A stretch of 32,351 bases of DNA from Tychonema litorale BBK16. GTDB lineage: Bacteria; Cyanobacteriota; Cyanobacteriia; Cyanobacteriales; Microcoleaceae. Positions 1-6,864 of this stretch are shown one piece after another. Where the stretch lies: NCBI RefSeq assembly GCF_021648855.1, contig NZ_JAKJHX010000056.1:1-32351 (forward strand). Direction: 5' to 3'. The position numbers and the translations under genes are program-made. The number at the start of each line of letters is the position of its first letter. The first letter of the stretch is position 1. Below the pieces are notes generated by a model. The model was not told the DNA's origin and made no database searches. It saw only the letters and a program-made list of their open reading frames with translations.

Positions 1-9
1 CCACCCCAA

Positions 10-32
10 CCCTCCCCTTAGTAAGGGGAGGG
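10..32. repeat. GC-rich perfect palindrome
   Basis: An 11-nt arm (ccctcccctta) is followed by one unpaired g and its exact reverse complement. It looks like one of the short GC-rich hairpin repeats dispersed in cyanobacterial genomes. No T-run follows, so a terminator role is not supported. Confidence 0.7.
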
Positions 33-430
33 AGTAAGAAATTCACAAATGATTGAGGATTGCTATATTGAGTACAAGCTGTTACTGCCAAAAGATTGTT
101 CTCAGATGTAAAACTTGCCCACAAAATCTCAAAGTATAGCGTAGTCTTATGAGAATTGCTTTGTAATCCAATCTGCCGATTGACCGACTACATTTAGACT
201 GGTAGTTTTCTGAAAGTGCGATCGCCTAGCGACTAAACTTTTATATAACACATATATTAACTTTTGTCAACTTCTTTTAGACTGAAATCACGGCTCAATT
301 CTCAAATCGATTCGATCGACATGACTTTTAAAATGCTTAACTGTGTCATAGGAAATTTAATAAAGATTTACAAAAAAAACGTGCAAGAATGTAAGTAATA
401 AGGTACGAGTCGCTGACAAGGAGGCACGTT
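33..430. other. Gene-free region upstream of flv3
   Basis: About 400 AT-rich bases with no open frame that I would call a gene. The flv3 promoter must lie here, but no unambiguous -35/-10 pair stands out. One HIP1-like gcgatcgc core occurs near 218. The region ends in a textbook Shine-Dalgarno, aaggagg, seven bases before the flv3 ATG. Confidence 0.6.
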
Positions 431-2158
431 ATGGTAGCGCTGACTGAACGAGTCCAACGCAGATTGACGGTGGAAAAGGTCGAAATTGCCACTGATACAA
501 CGGCAATTCGATGCCTAGACTGGGATAGAGACCGCTTTGACATTGAGTTCGGACTCAAAAACGGTACAACTTACAACTCATTTATCATTCGGGGTGAAAA
601 GACGGCCCTCGTCGATACCTCTCACGAGAAATTTCGCCAACAATACATGGACTGTCTGACGGGCGAAATCGACCCGAAGCAGATTGACTATCTAATTATC
701 AGCCATACCGAACCCGACCATAGCGGTTTGGTGAAGGATGTGCTGGCGCTGGCACCTCAAGCGATTGTTGTAGGCGCGAAAGTAGCAATTCAATTTTTAG
801 AGAACCTGATACACCAGCCATTTGAGCGACTGGTAGTCAAAAATGGTGACAAACTAGATTTAGGAAACGACCACATTATCGAATTTGTATCGGCACCGAA
901 TTTGCACTGGCCTGATACGATTTTCAGCTACGATCACAAAACCAAAGTGCTGTTCACCTGCGATGCTTTTGGGATGCACTACTGTTCCGATAGCACCTAC
1001 GATGACGATTTAGCAGCGGTTGAGGAAGATTACCACTTTTATTATGAGTGTTTGATGGCTCCGAATGCCCGATCGGTCCTGAGTGCAATGAAACGCATGG
1101 CAGAATTGGGGGAAATTGGCACTGTGGCGACAGGTCACGGCCCTTTGCTACGATACAACGTGCTGGAACTCACCGGGCGCTACAAAAAATGGAGCCAAGA
1201 ACAAACTAAGGCAGAAACTACGGTAGCAGTATTTTACACTTCCGACTACGGTTTTAGCGATCGGCTCAGTCAGGCGATCGCCCACGGAATCACCAAAACC
1301 GGTGTCGCCGTAGAAATGATGGATTTAAGAATCGCCGACTTACAAGAAGTGCGGGAACTTGTTGGTACAGCCGCCGGGATTGTGATTTGTTCACCACCGA
1401 GTACCGGTGCTGCTGCGGTGAATGCCGAAGCCGCCATCAACACAATTTTAGTAGCTGCTAATAACAAACAATCCTTCGGTTTGTGCGAATCTGGCGGCGG
1501 CGATGATTCATCAATTTATCCGCTGCGAAACAAGTTCAAAGAGTTGGGTTTGAAAGAGATATTTCCCAACATTTTAATTAAAGAAACGCCGACAGACACA
1601 ATTTATCAACTTTGTGACGAAGCTGGTACTGACTTGGGACAATGGCTAACACGGGACAAAGCTGTCAAACAGATGAAAGCTCTGGATAGTGACGTCGATA
1701 AAGCCTTGGGAAGAATCAGCGGTGGCCTGTATATAATCACGACTCAAAAAGGTGATTTGAGTGGTGCAATGCTAGCTTCTTGGGTAACGCAAGCCAGCTT
1801 TAAACCACTGGGTTTAACAATTGCGGTTGCAAAAGATCGGGCGATTGAATCGATGATGCACGCGGGAGACAAATTTGTTTTAAATGTGCTCGAAGAAGGC
1901 AATTATCAAACCTTGATGAGGCATTTTTTAAAGCGTTTTCAACCAGGTGCCGATCGATTTGCTGGAGTCAAAACTCAACCGGGTAGTAATGGTTCTCCCA
2001 TTTTGACAGATGCTTTGGCGTACATGGAATGCGAAGTAGTAAGTCGGATGGAACTTTCGGATCATCATGTCGTGTATGCGACGGTAGATAGCGGCCGCGT
2101 ATCCAATCCCGATGCACTCCCAGCAGTTCACCATCGCAAAGTTGGGAATCACTATTAA
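431..2158 (+). CDS. flv3: Flavodiiron protein Flv3 (Mehler-like O2 photoreduction)
   Basis: This 575-aa protein has the three-domain cyanobacterial flavodiiron layout: a metallo-beta-lactamase-like diiron domain (about 1-255), a flavodoxin-like FMN domain (about 262-405) and a C-terminal flavin-reductase-like domain (about 425-575). The canonical diiron ligands are present: H92-x-E94-x-D96-H97, H159, D178 and H236. The complete ligand set points to the Flv3 class, not Flv1. In this family Flv3 and Flv1 form a heteromer that reduces O2 to water with photosynthetic electrons, protecting photosystem I under changing light. The start is secure because aaggagg lies seven bases upstream of the ATG. 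The partner flv1 follows on the same strand after 220 bp. Family assignment is firm; the Flv3 label rests on ligands and neighbour. Confidence 0.93.
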   Translation: MVALTERVQRRLTVEKVEIATDTTAIRCLDWDRDRFDIEFGLKNGTTYNSFIIRGEKTALVDTSHEKFRQQYMDCLTGEIDPKQIDYLIISHTEPDHSGLVKDVLALAPQAIVVGAKVAIQFLENLIHQPFERLVVKNGDKLDLGNDHIIEFVSAPNLHWPDTIFSYDHKTKVLFTCDAFGMHYCSDSTYDDDLAAVEEDYHFYYECLMAPNARSVLSAMKRMAELGEIGTVATGHGPLLRYNVLELTGRYKKWSQEQTKAETTVAVFYTSDYGFSDRLSQAIAHGITKTGVAVEMMDLRIADLQEVRELVGTAAGIVICSPPSTGAAAVNAEAAINTILVAANNKQSFGLCESGGGDDSSIYPLRNKFKELGLKEIFPNILIKETPTDTIYQLCDEAGTDLGQWLTRDKAVKQMKALDSDVDKALGRISGGLYIITTQKGDLSGAMLASWVTQASFKPLGLTIAVAKDRAIESMMHAGDKFVLNVLEEGNYQTLMRHFLKRFQPGADRFAGVKTQPGSNGSPILTDALAYMECEVVSRMELSDHHVVYATVDSGRVSNPDALPAVHHRKVGNHY

Positions 2159-2159
2159 C

Positions 2160-2190
2160 GAAGGAAGAAGGAAGAAGGAAGAAGGAAGAA
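2160..2190. repeat. Heptamer tandem repeat (gaaggaa)n
   Basis: Four and a half units of a 7-bp repeat begin two bases after the flv3 stop codon. The reverse complement of the same 31-nt tract recurs at 4854-4884. Heptamer STRRs of this kind are known from filamentous cyanobacteria. Confidence 0.85.
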
Positions 2191-2268
2191 AGAAGAAAAA
2201 CCATCTTTTGTTTGTCTTCCCCGATGTTTCTTATTTGAACTTTTTCTAATAGGCAATCCCTGAAATTT

Positions 2269-2302
2269 AGAGTAGGGGCAATTCATGAATTGCCCCTACT
2301 CT
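2269..2302. repeat. Perfect 34-bp palindrome between flv3 and flv1
   Basis: The left half agagtaggggcaattca is followed immediately by its exact reverse complement. The transcript would fold into a long hairpin between flv3 and flv1. It may attenuate read-through or stabilise the flv3 3' end. The motif resembles dispersed cyanobacterial palindromes and may simply be a mobile repeat. Confidence 0.85.
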
Positions 2303-2378
2303 TCGGTTAATCAAAAAAATCTGATTCAAAAAATCAATGACATTCCTGTAACAAAATTCATAAAAATAGGTGCAATCA

Positions 2379-4124
2379 ATGATTAATACTCTAATTCCCA
2401 TGCCTGCATCCAATGTTAAACCTCGCGATGTGCAGTTTGTCCAAATTGCCACAGATACGGCCGCAGTGCGATCGCGAACTTGGGATAGACTCAAATTTGA
2501 AGTAGAATATTCCCTGCAAAAGGGGACAACGGCAAATAGCTATATCATTCAAGCCGACAGAACTGCTTTGTTTGACCCGCCTGGGGAATCTTTCACTCAA
2601 AACTATCTGGATTGTTTACAGAAACGGGTGGATTTCAAAAAGTTAGATTATGTAATTTTGGGACATTTTAATGCTAACAGGTCAGTCACAATTAAAGCTC
2701 TGTTAGAGTTGTATCCTGAAGTAGCATTTGTTTGTACAAATCCAGCAGCTATTGGTCTGCGGGCTGCTTTTCCAGAGCAAGAATTGAATATTTTGATCGT
2801 TCGAGGTGAAGAAAGACTCAATTTAGGAAAAGGTCATGAATTAAGATTCATCGCTACTCCTACTCCTCGGTGGCCAGATGAGCTTTGCACTTACGATCCG
2901 CAGACTCGTATTGTGTTTACTGATAAGTTTTTTGGAGCTCACGTTTGCGGCGATCAAGTGTTTGATGAAGGTTGGACTGTTTACAGCGAAGATAGACGCT
3001 ATTATTACGATTCTCTGCACTCTTCCCAGGCGAAACAAGTGCTGACAGCAATGGATAAATTAGCTGATTTATCAACAGCATTTTATGCTCCTGGTCACGG
3101 CCCAATTGTTCGTTATGGCTTGCATGAATTAAGCAATTTGTATAGAGAATGGAGTCAACAACAAAATTCCAAAGACTTGACAGTTGCGTTGCTTTATGCT
3201 TCGGCTTATGGTAATACGGCTACTTTAGCACAGGCGATCGCGAAAGGAATTACTAAAGCAGGTGTTGCGGTAGAAACAATCAACTGTGAATTTGTTGAAC
3301 CGGGAGAGATTCAAGAGGCGATCGAGAAATGTGCTGGATTTATCATCGGGACTCCCACGCTGGCCGGACACGCACCGACGCAGATTCAAACGGCTTTGGG
3401 AATTGTGTTATCGACAGCAACCAAGAGTAAGCTGGCTGGGGTTTTCGGTTCTTTTGGTTGGAGTGGAGAGGCGATCGATTTGGTAGAAGGTAAGTTGAAA
3501 GATGCTGGTTATCGCATCGGATTTGAACCGATTCGAGCGAAGTTTAAGCCGACGGCTGCGACGATTCATGAGTGCAAAGAGGCGGGAACAGATTTTGCTC
3601 AAGCTTTGATCAAATCGCAAAAATTGCGAGCCCCAAAACCGACTTTGACTGCTGGGAGCGATCGCACAGAACAAGCCGTAGGAAGGCTGGTTGGTTCCCT
3701 GTGCGTACTCTCCGCCAAACGGGGGGATGTTAGCAGTGCCATGCTTGCATCGTGGGTATCACAAGCGACGTTCACTCCTCCTGGTTTGACGATCGCGGTT
3801 GCTAAGGATCGATCGATCGAAGCTTTGATGTATGCCGGCGATAAATTTGTGCTTAATATCCTCGCAGAAGGCCGACAGTTGCGGAAGTATTTCATGAAAA
3901 ACTTTGCGCCCGGAGAAGATAGATTTGCCGGAGTTGAAACGATGGAAGCTAGCAATGGTTGTCCGGTGTTAACTGAAGCTTTGGCTTATCTGGAATGTGA
4001 GGTGGTGAGTCGGATGGAATGCGGCGATCATTGGGTAGTTTATGCCGCCGTTGATAGTGGTCATTTATTGAAAAATGACGGGGTGACAGCAGTGCACTAT
4101 CGGAAGTCTGGGAGTCATTATTAA
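2379..4124 (+). CDS. flv1: Flavodiiron protein Flv1 (non-canonical diiron site)
   Basis: This 581-aa protein is collinear with Flv3: beta-lactamase-like domain, flavodoxin-like domain (about 265-410), then flavin-reductase-like C-terminus. The diiron motif is degenerate: HxExDH has become H96-x-N98-x-N100-R101, the next His is Arg (in TPTPRWPD), and the Asp after the strand ending VFT is replaced (TDKFF). Such substitutions mark the Flv1 class, the obligate partner of Flv3. I start at ATG 2379, preceded by atagg; an in-frame GTG at 2370 is the alternative. The lost ligands suggest that this subunit does not bind a standard diiron centre, which is expected for Flv1 and not a decay signal, because the other two domains are intact. 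Confidence 0.92.
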   Translation: MINTLIPMPASNVKPRDVQFVQIATDTAAVRSRTWDRLKFEVEYSLQKGTTANSYIIQADRTALFDPPGESFTQNYLDCLQKRVDFKKLDYVILGHFNANRSVTIKALLELYPEVAFVCTNPAAIGLRAAFPEQELNILIVRGEERLNLGKGHELRFIATPTPRWPDELCTYDPQTRIVFTDKFFGAHVCGDQVFDEGWTVYSEDRRYYYDSLHSSQAKQVLTAMDKLADLSTAFYAPGHGPIVRYGLHELSNLYREWSQQQNSKDLTVALLYASAYGNTATLAQAIAKGITKAGVAVETINCEFVEPGEIQEAIEKCAGFIIGTPTLAGHAPTQIQTALGIVLSTATKSKLAGVFGSFGWSGEAIDLVEGKLKDAGYRIGFEPIRAKFKPTAATIHECKEAGTDFAQALIKSQKLRAPKPTLTAGSDRTEQAVGRLVGSLCVLSAKRGDVSSAMLASWVSQATFTPPGLTIAVAKDRSIEALMYAGDKFVLNILAEGRQLRKYFMKNFAPGEDRFAGVETMEASNGCPVLTEALAYLECEVVSRMECGDHWVVYAAVDSGHLLKNDGVTAVHYRKSGSHY

Positions 4125-4152
4125 GAAGGCATTTGTCGTTCATCAGGTATAG

Positions 4153-4217
4153 AGGACACAACAGTGTTGTGTCCCTACCGCAAATAATACTGTAGGGACA
4201 CAACACTGTTGTGTCCT
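4153..4217. terminator. Nested inverted repeat between convergent flv1 and pgsA
   Basis: Two perfect 26-nt arms (4153-4178 and 4192-4217) flank a 13-nt loop. Each arm is itself near-palindromic (ggacacaac / gttgtgtcc), so either one large or two small hairpins can form. Its place between two convergent stop codons suggests a bidirectional terminator, although no T-run follows. The smaller palindrome at 11286-11308 uses the same gged-acac style arms (aggacac / gtgtcct). Confidence 0.6.
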
Positions 4218-4261
4218 AATTTATTATATCGAGTAGCAAATAGTAAAGCTGCCAAAATCCC

Positions 4262-4780
4262 TTACTTTTCCTCAGCCCCCTGTTCCGGCCACAGATAAAT
4301 CAGTCCAGAAATCAAGGTTAAAGCGACTGATACCCAAAAAGCAATTAATGCCGGAAGATTCCAGGCTTCAGAGAGGGGAGCAATTAAAAGTGCGATCGCG
4401 ACAATCTGACTTACGGTTTTCAACTTACCCCAAATATTAGCACCAGAAATCGTAGTTTTGTTAACACGCCATCCTGCAATTGTCAACTCTCTGCCCAAAA
4501 TCAGAAATACCGCCCAAGCTGGAACTTTTCCCAATTCAATCAATACTAAAAGCGGGGCTAACACTAACAATTTATCTACCAAAGGATCGAGAAATTTTCC
4601 CAGATCTGTAATTTGATTGAGCTTTCTAGCCAAATAGCCGTCTAGCCAATCTGTAGCCGCAGCTACGACGAAAATAGCTACACAAATCCAGCGACTTTGT
4701 ACGCTTGGATCGTACAAGCCGTAGAGTAGAAAAGGTACTCCTAGTAAGCGAGAAAAAGTAATCAGATTAGGTAAGTTCAT
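4262..4780 (-). CDS. pgsA: CDP-diacylglycerol-glycerol-3-phosphate 3-phosphatidyltransferase
   Basis: This 172-aa integral membrane protein carries the full CDP-alcohol phosphotransferase signature: D44-x2-D47-G48-x2-A51-R52-x8-G61-x3-D65-x3-D69. The enzyme transfers a phosphatidyl group from CDP-diacylglycerol to glycerol-3-phosphate. This is the committed step to phosphatidylglycerol, an essential thylakoid and photosystem lipid in cyanobacteria. Hydrophobic segments occur on both sides of the motif, and the length is close to bacterial PgsA proteins. PgsA is preferred over other family members because of the short length and the MNLPNLITFSRLL start. Upstream lie two heptamer tandem repeats and then the stop of the actin-like gene, so it may be the last gene of a minus-strand unit. 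Confidence 0.9.
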   Translation of the reverse strand: MNLPNLITFSRLLGVPFLLYGLYDPSVQSRWICVAIFVVAAATDWLDGYLARKLNQITDLGKFLDPLVDKLLVLAPLLVLIELGKVPAWAVFLILGRELTIAGWRVNKTTISGANIWGKLKTVSQIVAIALLIAPLSEAWNLPALIAFWVSVALTLISGLIYLWPEQGAEEK

Positions 4781-4792
4781 AAATTAAAAGGC

Positions 4793-4847
4793 ATTGGGAA
4801 TTGGGAATTGGGAATTGGGAATTGGGAATTGGGAATTGGGAATTGGG
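4793..4847. repeat. Heptamer tandem repeat (attggga)n
   Basis: About 7.9 exact units of a 7-bp repeat (55 nt) lie directly upstream of pgsA on its leader side. It is a typical cyanobacterial STRR. Confidence 0.95.
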
Positions 4848-4853
4848 CATAGT

Positions 4854-4884
4854 TTCTTCCTTCTTCCTTCTTCCTTCTTCCTTC
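4854..4884. repeat. Heptamer tandem repeat (ttcttcc)n
   Basis: This 31-nt tract is the exact reverse complement of the repeat at 2160-2190. Its last two bases overlap the stop codon of the actin-like ATPase gene, so the tract starts at the very 3' end of that gene. Confidence 0.9.
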
Positions 4885-6823
4885 AAATATCGCTATGAAC
4901 ACCCCAAGAAATTGTGAGGGGTTCTAGAATTTTTTGCTGAGTGCTAGAGGCGAGTTTGGTCAAATATTCGCGGACAATAGCAGCCTGTTGGATATTCAAA
5001 CTATAAGTCCGTGAAGCGCAGCTATCCCGTAGAGAATCGCCATTTTGGATAAACAACACCGCCGCTGAAATAGCCTCCCAATCAGGATTTTGGCGTGAAT
5101 CCGGGGCTAATAACATTAAATCTGTGCGATCGGGCAAAAGTCCAGCGACCCAATTTCCCGATAAAATCTCCAAAATCCGTGACTCACAGGTGCGAGTATT
5201 CACACCGCGACGTTCCAATAACTGCACAATTTGCTCAAAACTCAAAGCTGCTTCCCCCAATACTTGCATCAATTCCCACAGCAAACAAAAGTTGCCATAC
5301 TGGTGTCTGGAAACATCTAAAATGCGAGGATAAAGAGCTAAATTTGCTAGTCCACAAGCAACTCGACTGATTTTCATATCCTGAAATTCTGGGTATTGAA
5401 CCACGATCGCATTTGGGAGTTTTTGGCGCAACCAACGCGCGATCGCAGACCAACCACCCATTCCCCCAGCACAAATAGCCTGATTAATCCCCGCAGGCGA
5501 CATTCCCACACGACTCAATAAAGCATTTAATTCACGGTTCAACTGCTGGACAAAAGGCACTAAAACTTGAGTTTCTAAATCTCTTCGCCGTACATTCCAG
5601 CGTTTTTCACCAATATCCAAAACAAAGCTTTCTTGATGTTGCAAAATTACTTTCAAATGTCTCGCAGCATCCAACAATTGCAGACCAAAATCTGAACTTT
5701 GCAATCGCTGTTGCAATTCATAGCGATTGGGCAAATCGGGATGTCCGGGACGTGGCAAATTCATCGACATTCCAAAGGTTTCGTTTTTTGCTAATAGTTG
5801 ACAGATAATATCTTGGTCGAAAGCATCGCCAGCAAAAGCAAAACTTTGGCAACTAAAATCAGCATAAGTTAAATGCGTGCCCTGAGCGAAGTCGAAGGGT
5901 TGAGTATTTTCTGGCAAGTCAACTAAACCCAATTCTACTGTCGTCGCACCAGCATTCAAAATCAAAGTTCCACCACTAAAAGAAGAAGCTTGAACAGCCA
6001 ATTTTCTGTTGGATATATCGCGATCATCGATCGCTTCAGTAGCTTCCGAATACCCAGGATTAGCATTTTGCATCGGAGTGATGGCCGAAAGCAAAGTGGC
6101 GATCGCATCTTCCACCACAAAAATCTGCTCACATTCCCCCACCAATCCCGCACCCAAGACTGCTTCTCGCAGGTTAAACCGATAAGCATTACTCCAACCA
6201 GCCGGAGTCCCCAAAATTACGCCCTGTAAGCCTTCGAGCGCTTTATCGAAAGCTTCCGTCTCTAGTCCCGAAGCTCGACAGATTAAATTAGGAATTGATA
6301 AACCCTCAAAATTCGCCGACAAACGGGGATTTAATGTCGTCAACAGCGCCCGTAAACAGTTTAGCGGCAAGGCGATGGAAATAGCCCGATCGCCCGAAAA
6401 CTCCAACAGAGGCTCATAAACCACTCCCGTTCCCCGCAAATAGGGAATTGCCACCTTCAAAGGGAGTTTAAAATTTCGTAGCAAAAATTCCCCAACGGCC
6501 AAGGTCTGTGGTTGACAACCCACAGAATTGACTGTTATTTGCTGTCCTAAGCTCCCATTGGCTGTTTCCTTCAAAATTGCAACGGAGGGGATTCGATAAG
6601 TGCTAACAGACTCGAAAACGTCCTTATTTGGTGTTTCTGAGTCCTGTCTGGTCTCCCAATGAATCGGGTATAATTGGCCACTTTGGCGATCGACCAAAGC
6701 TGCCGAAAGCCCGCTGGTGCCGAAGTCGATACCTAAATACCAGTGAGAATTTGGGCGATTGGGAGATCCGATTGAAGTTTCTGGGAATGAAGGCGCGATC
6801 GATCCTGTGGTAGGATTTGTCAC
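4883..6823 (-). CDS. Actin/Hsp70-fold ATPase-like protein
   Basis: This 646-aa protein has the ATPase motifs of the actin/Hsp70/MreB superfamily: phosphate-1 loop GIDFGTSG (31-38), a second Gly-rich phosphate strand ([13 protein letters not shown], about 286-298) and a later adenosine-type motif ([11 protein letters not shown], about 449-459). It lacks a recognisable Hsp70 substrate-binding domain, so it is Hsp70-like only in the nucleotide-binding fold. The only start available is a GTG at 6821-6823 with no Shine-Dalgarno. The frame is open upstream to 6907 and runs back into the last codons of the preceding gene in the -1 frame (see findings). The sequence PFDFAQG at about 308-314 is encoded by a dispersed DNA repeat. 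Function is unknown; cytoskeletal or scaffold-coupled ATPase is an inference. Confidence 0.75.
   Translation of the reverse strand: MTNPTTGSIAPSFPETSIGSPNRPNSHWYLGIDFGTSGLSAALVDRQSGQLYPIHWETRQDSETPNKDVFESVSTYRIPSVAILKETANGSLGQQITVNSVGCQPQTLAVGEFLLRNFKLPLKVAIPYLRGTGVVYEPLLEFSGDRAISIALPLNCLRALLTTLNPRLSANFEGLSIPNLICRASGLETEAFDKALEGLQGVILGTPAGWSNAYRFNLREAVLGAGLVGECEQIFVVEDAIATLLSAITPMQNANPGYSEATEAIDDRDISNRKLAVQASSFSGGTLILNAGATTVELGLVDLPENTQPFDFAQGTHLTYADFSCQSFAFAGDAFDQDIICQLLAKNETFGMSMNLPRPGHPDLPNRYELQQRLQSSDFGLQLLDAARHLKVILQHQESFVLDIGEKRWNVRRRDLETQVLVPFVQQLNRELNALLSRVGMSPAGINQAICAGGMGGWSAIARWLRQKLPNAIVVQYPEFQDMKISRVACGLANLALYPRILDVSRHQYGNFCLLWELMQVLGEAALSFEQIVQLLERRGVNTRTCESRILEILSGNWVAGLLPDRTDLMLLAPDSRQNPDWEAISAAVLFIQNGDSLRDSCASRTYSLNIQQAAIVREYLTKLASSTQQKILEPLTISWGVHSDI
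5880..5899. repeat. Dispersed repeat inside a coding region (ccctgagcgaagtcgaaggg)
   Basis: This 20-mer occurs identically at 15664-15683 and with two changes at 15725-15744. Here it lies within the actin-like gene and on the coding strand encodes PFDFAQG in frame. Confidence 0.85.
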
Positions 6824-6864
6824 CGATTTGTCTGTAACTGATTCTGCTTTAGTTGCGATCGCGA

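Noticed and set aside
2379..4124. Flv1 as a decaying pseudogene because the diiron ligands are lost
   Set aside because: Ligand substitution is normal for the Flv1 class, the frame is intact, and the other domains are well conserved.
4793..4884. Possible CRISPR-like repeat array
   Set aside because: The repeats are uninterrupted heptamers without spacers, typical of STRRs and not of CRISPR arrays.
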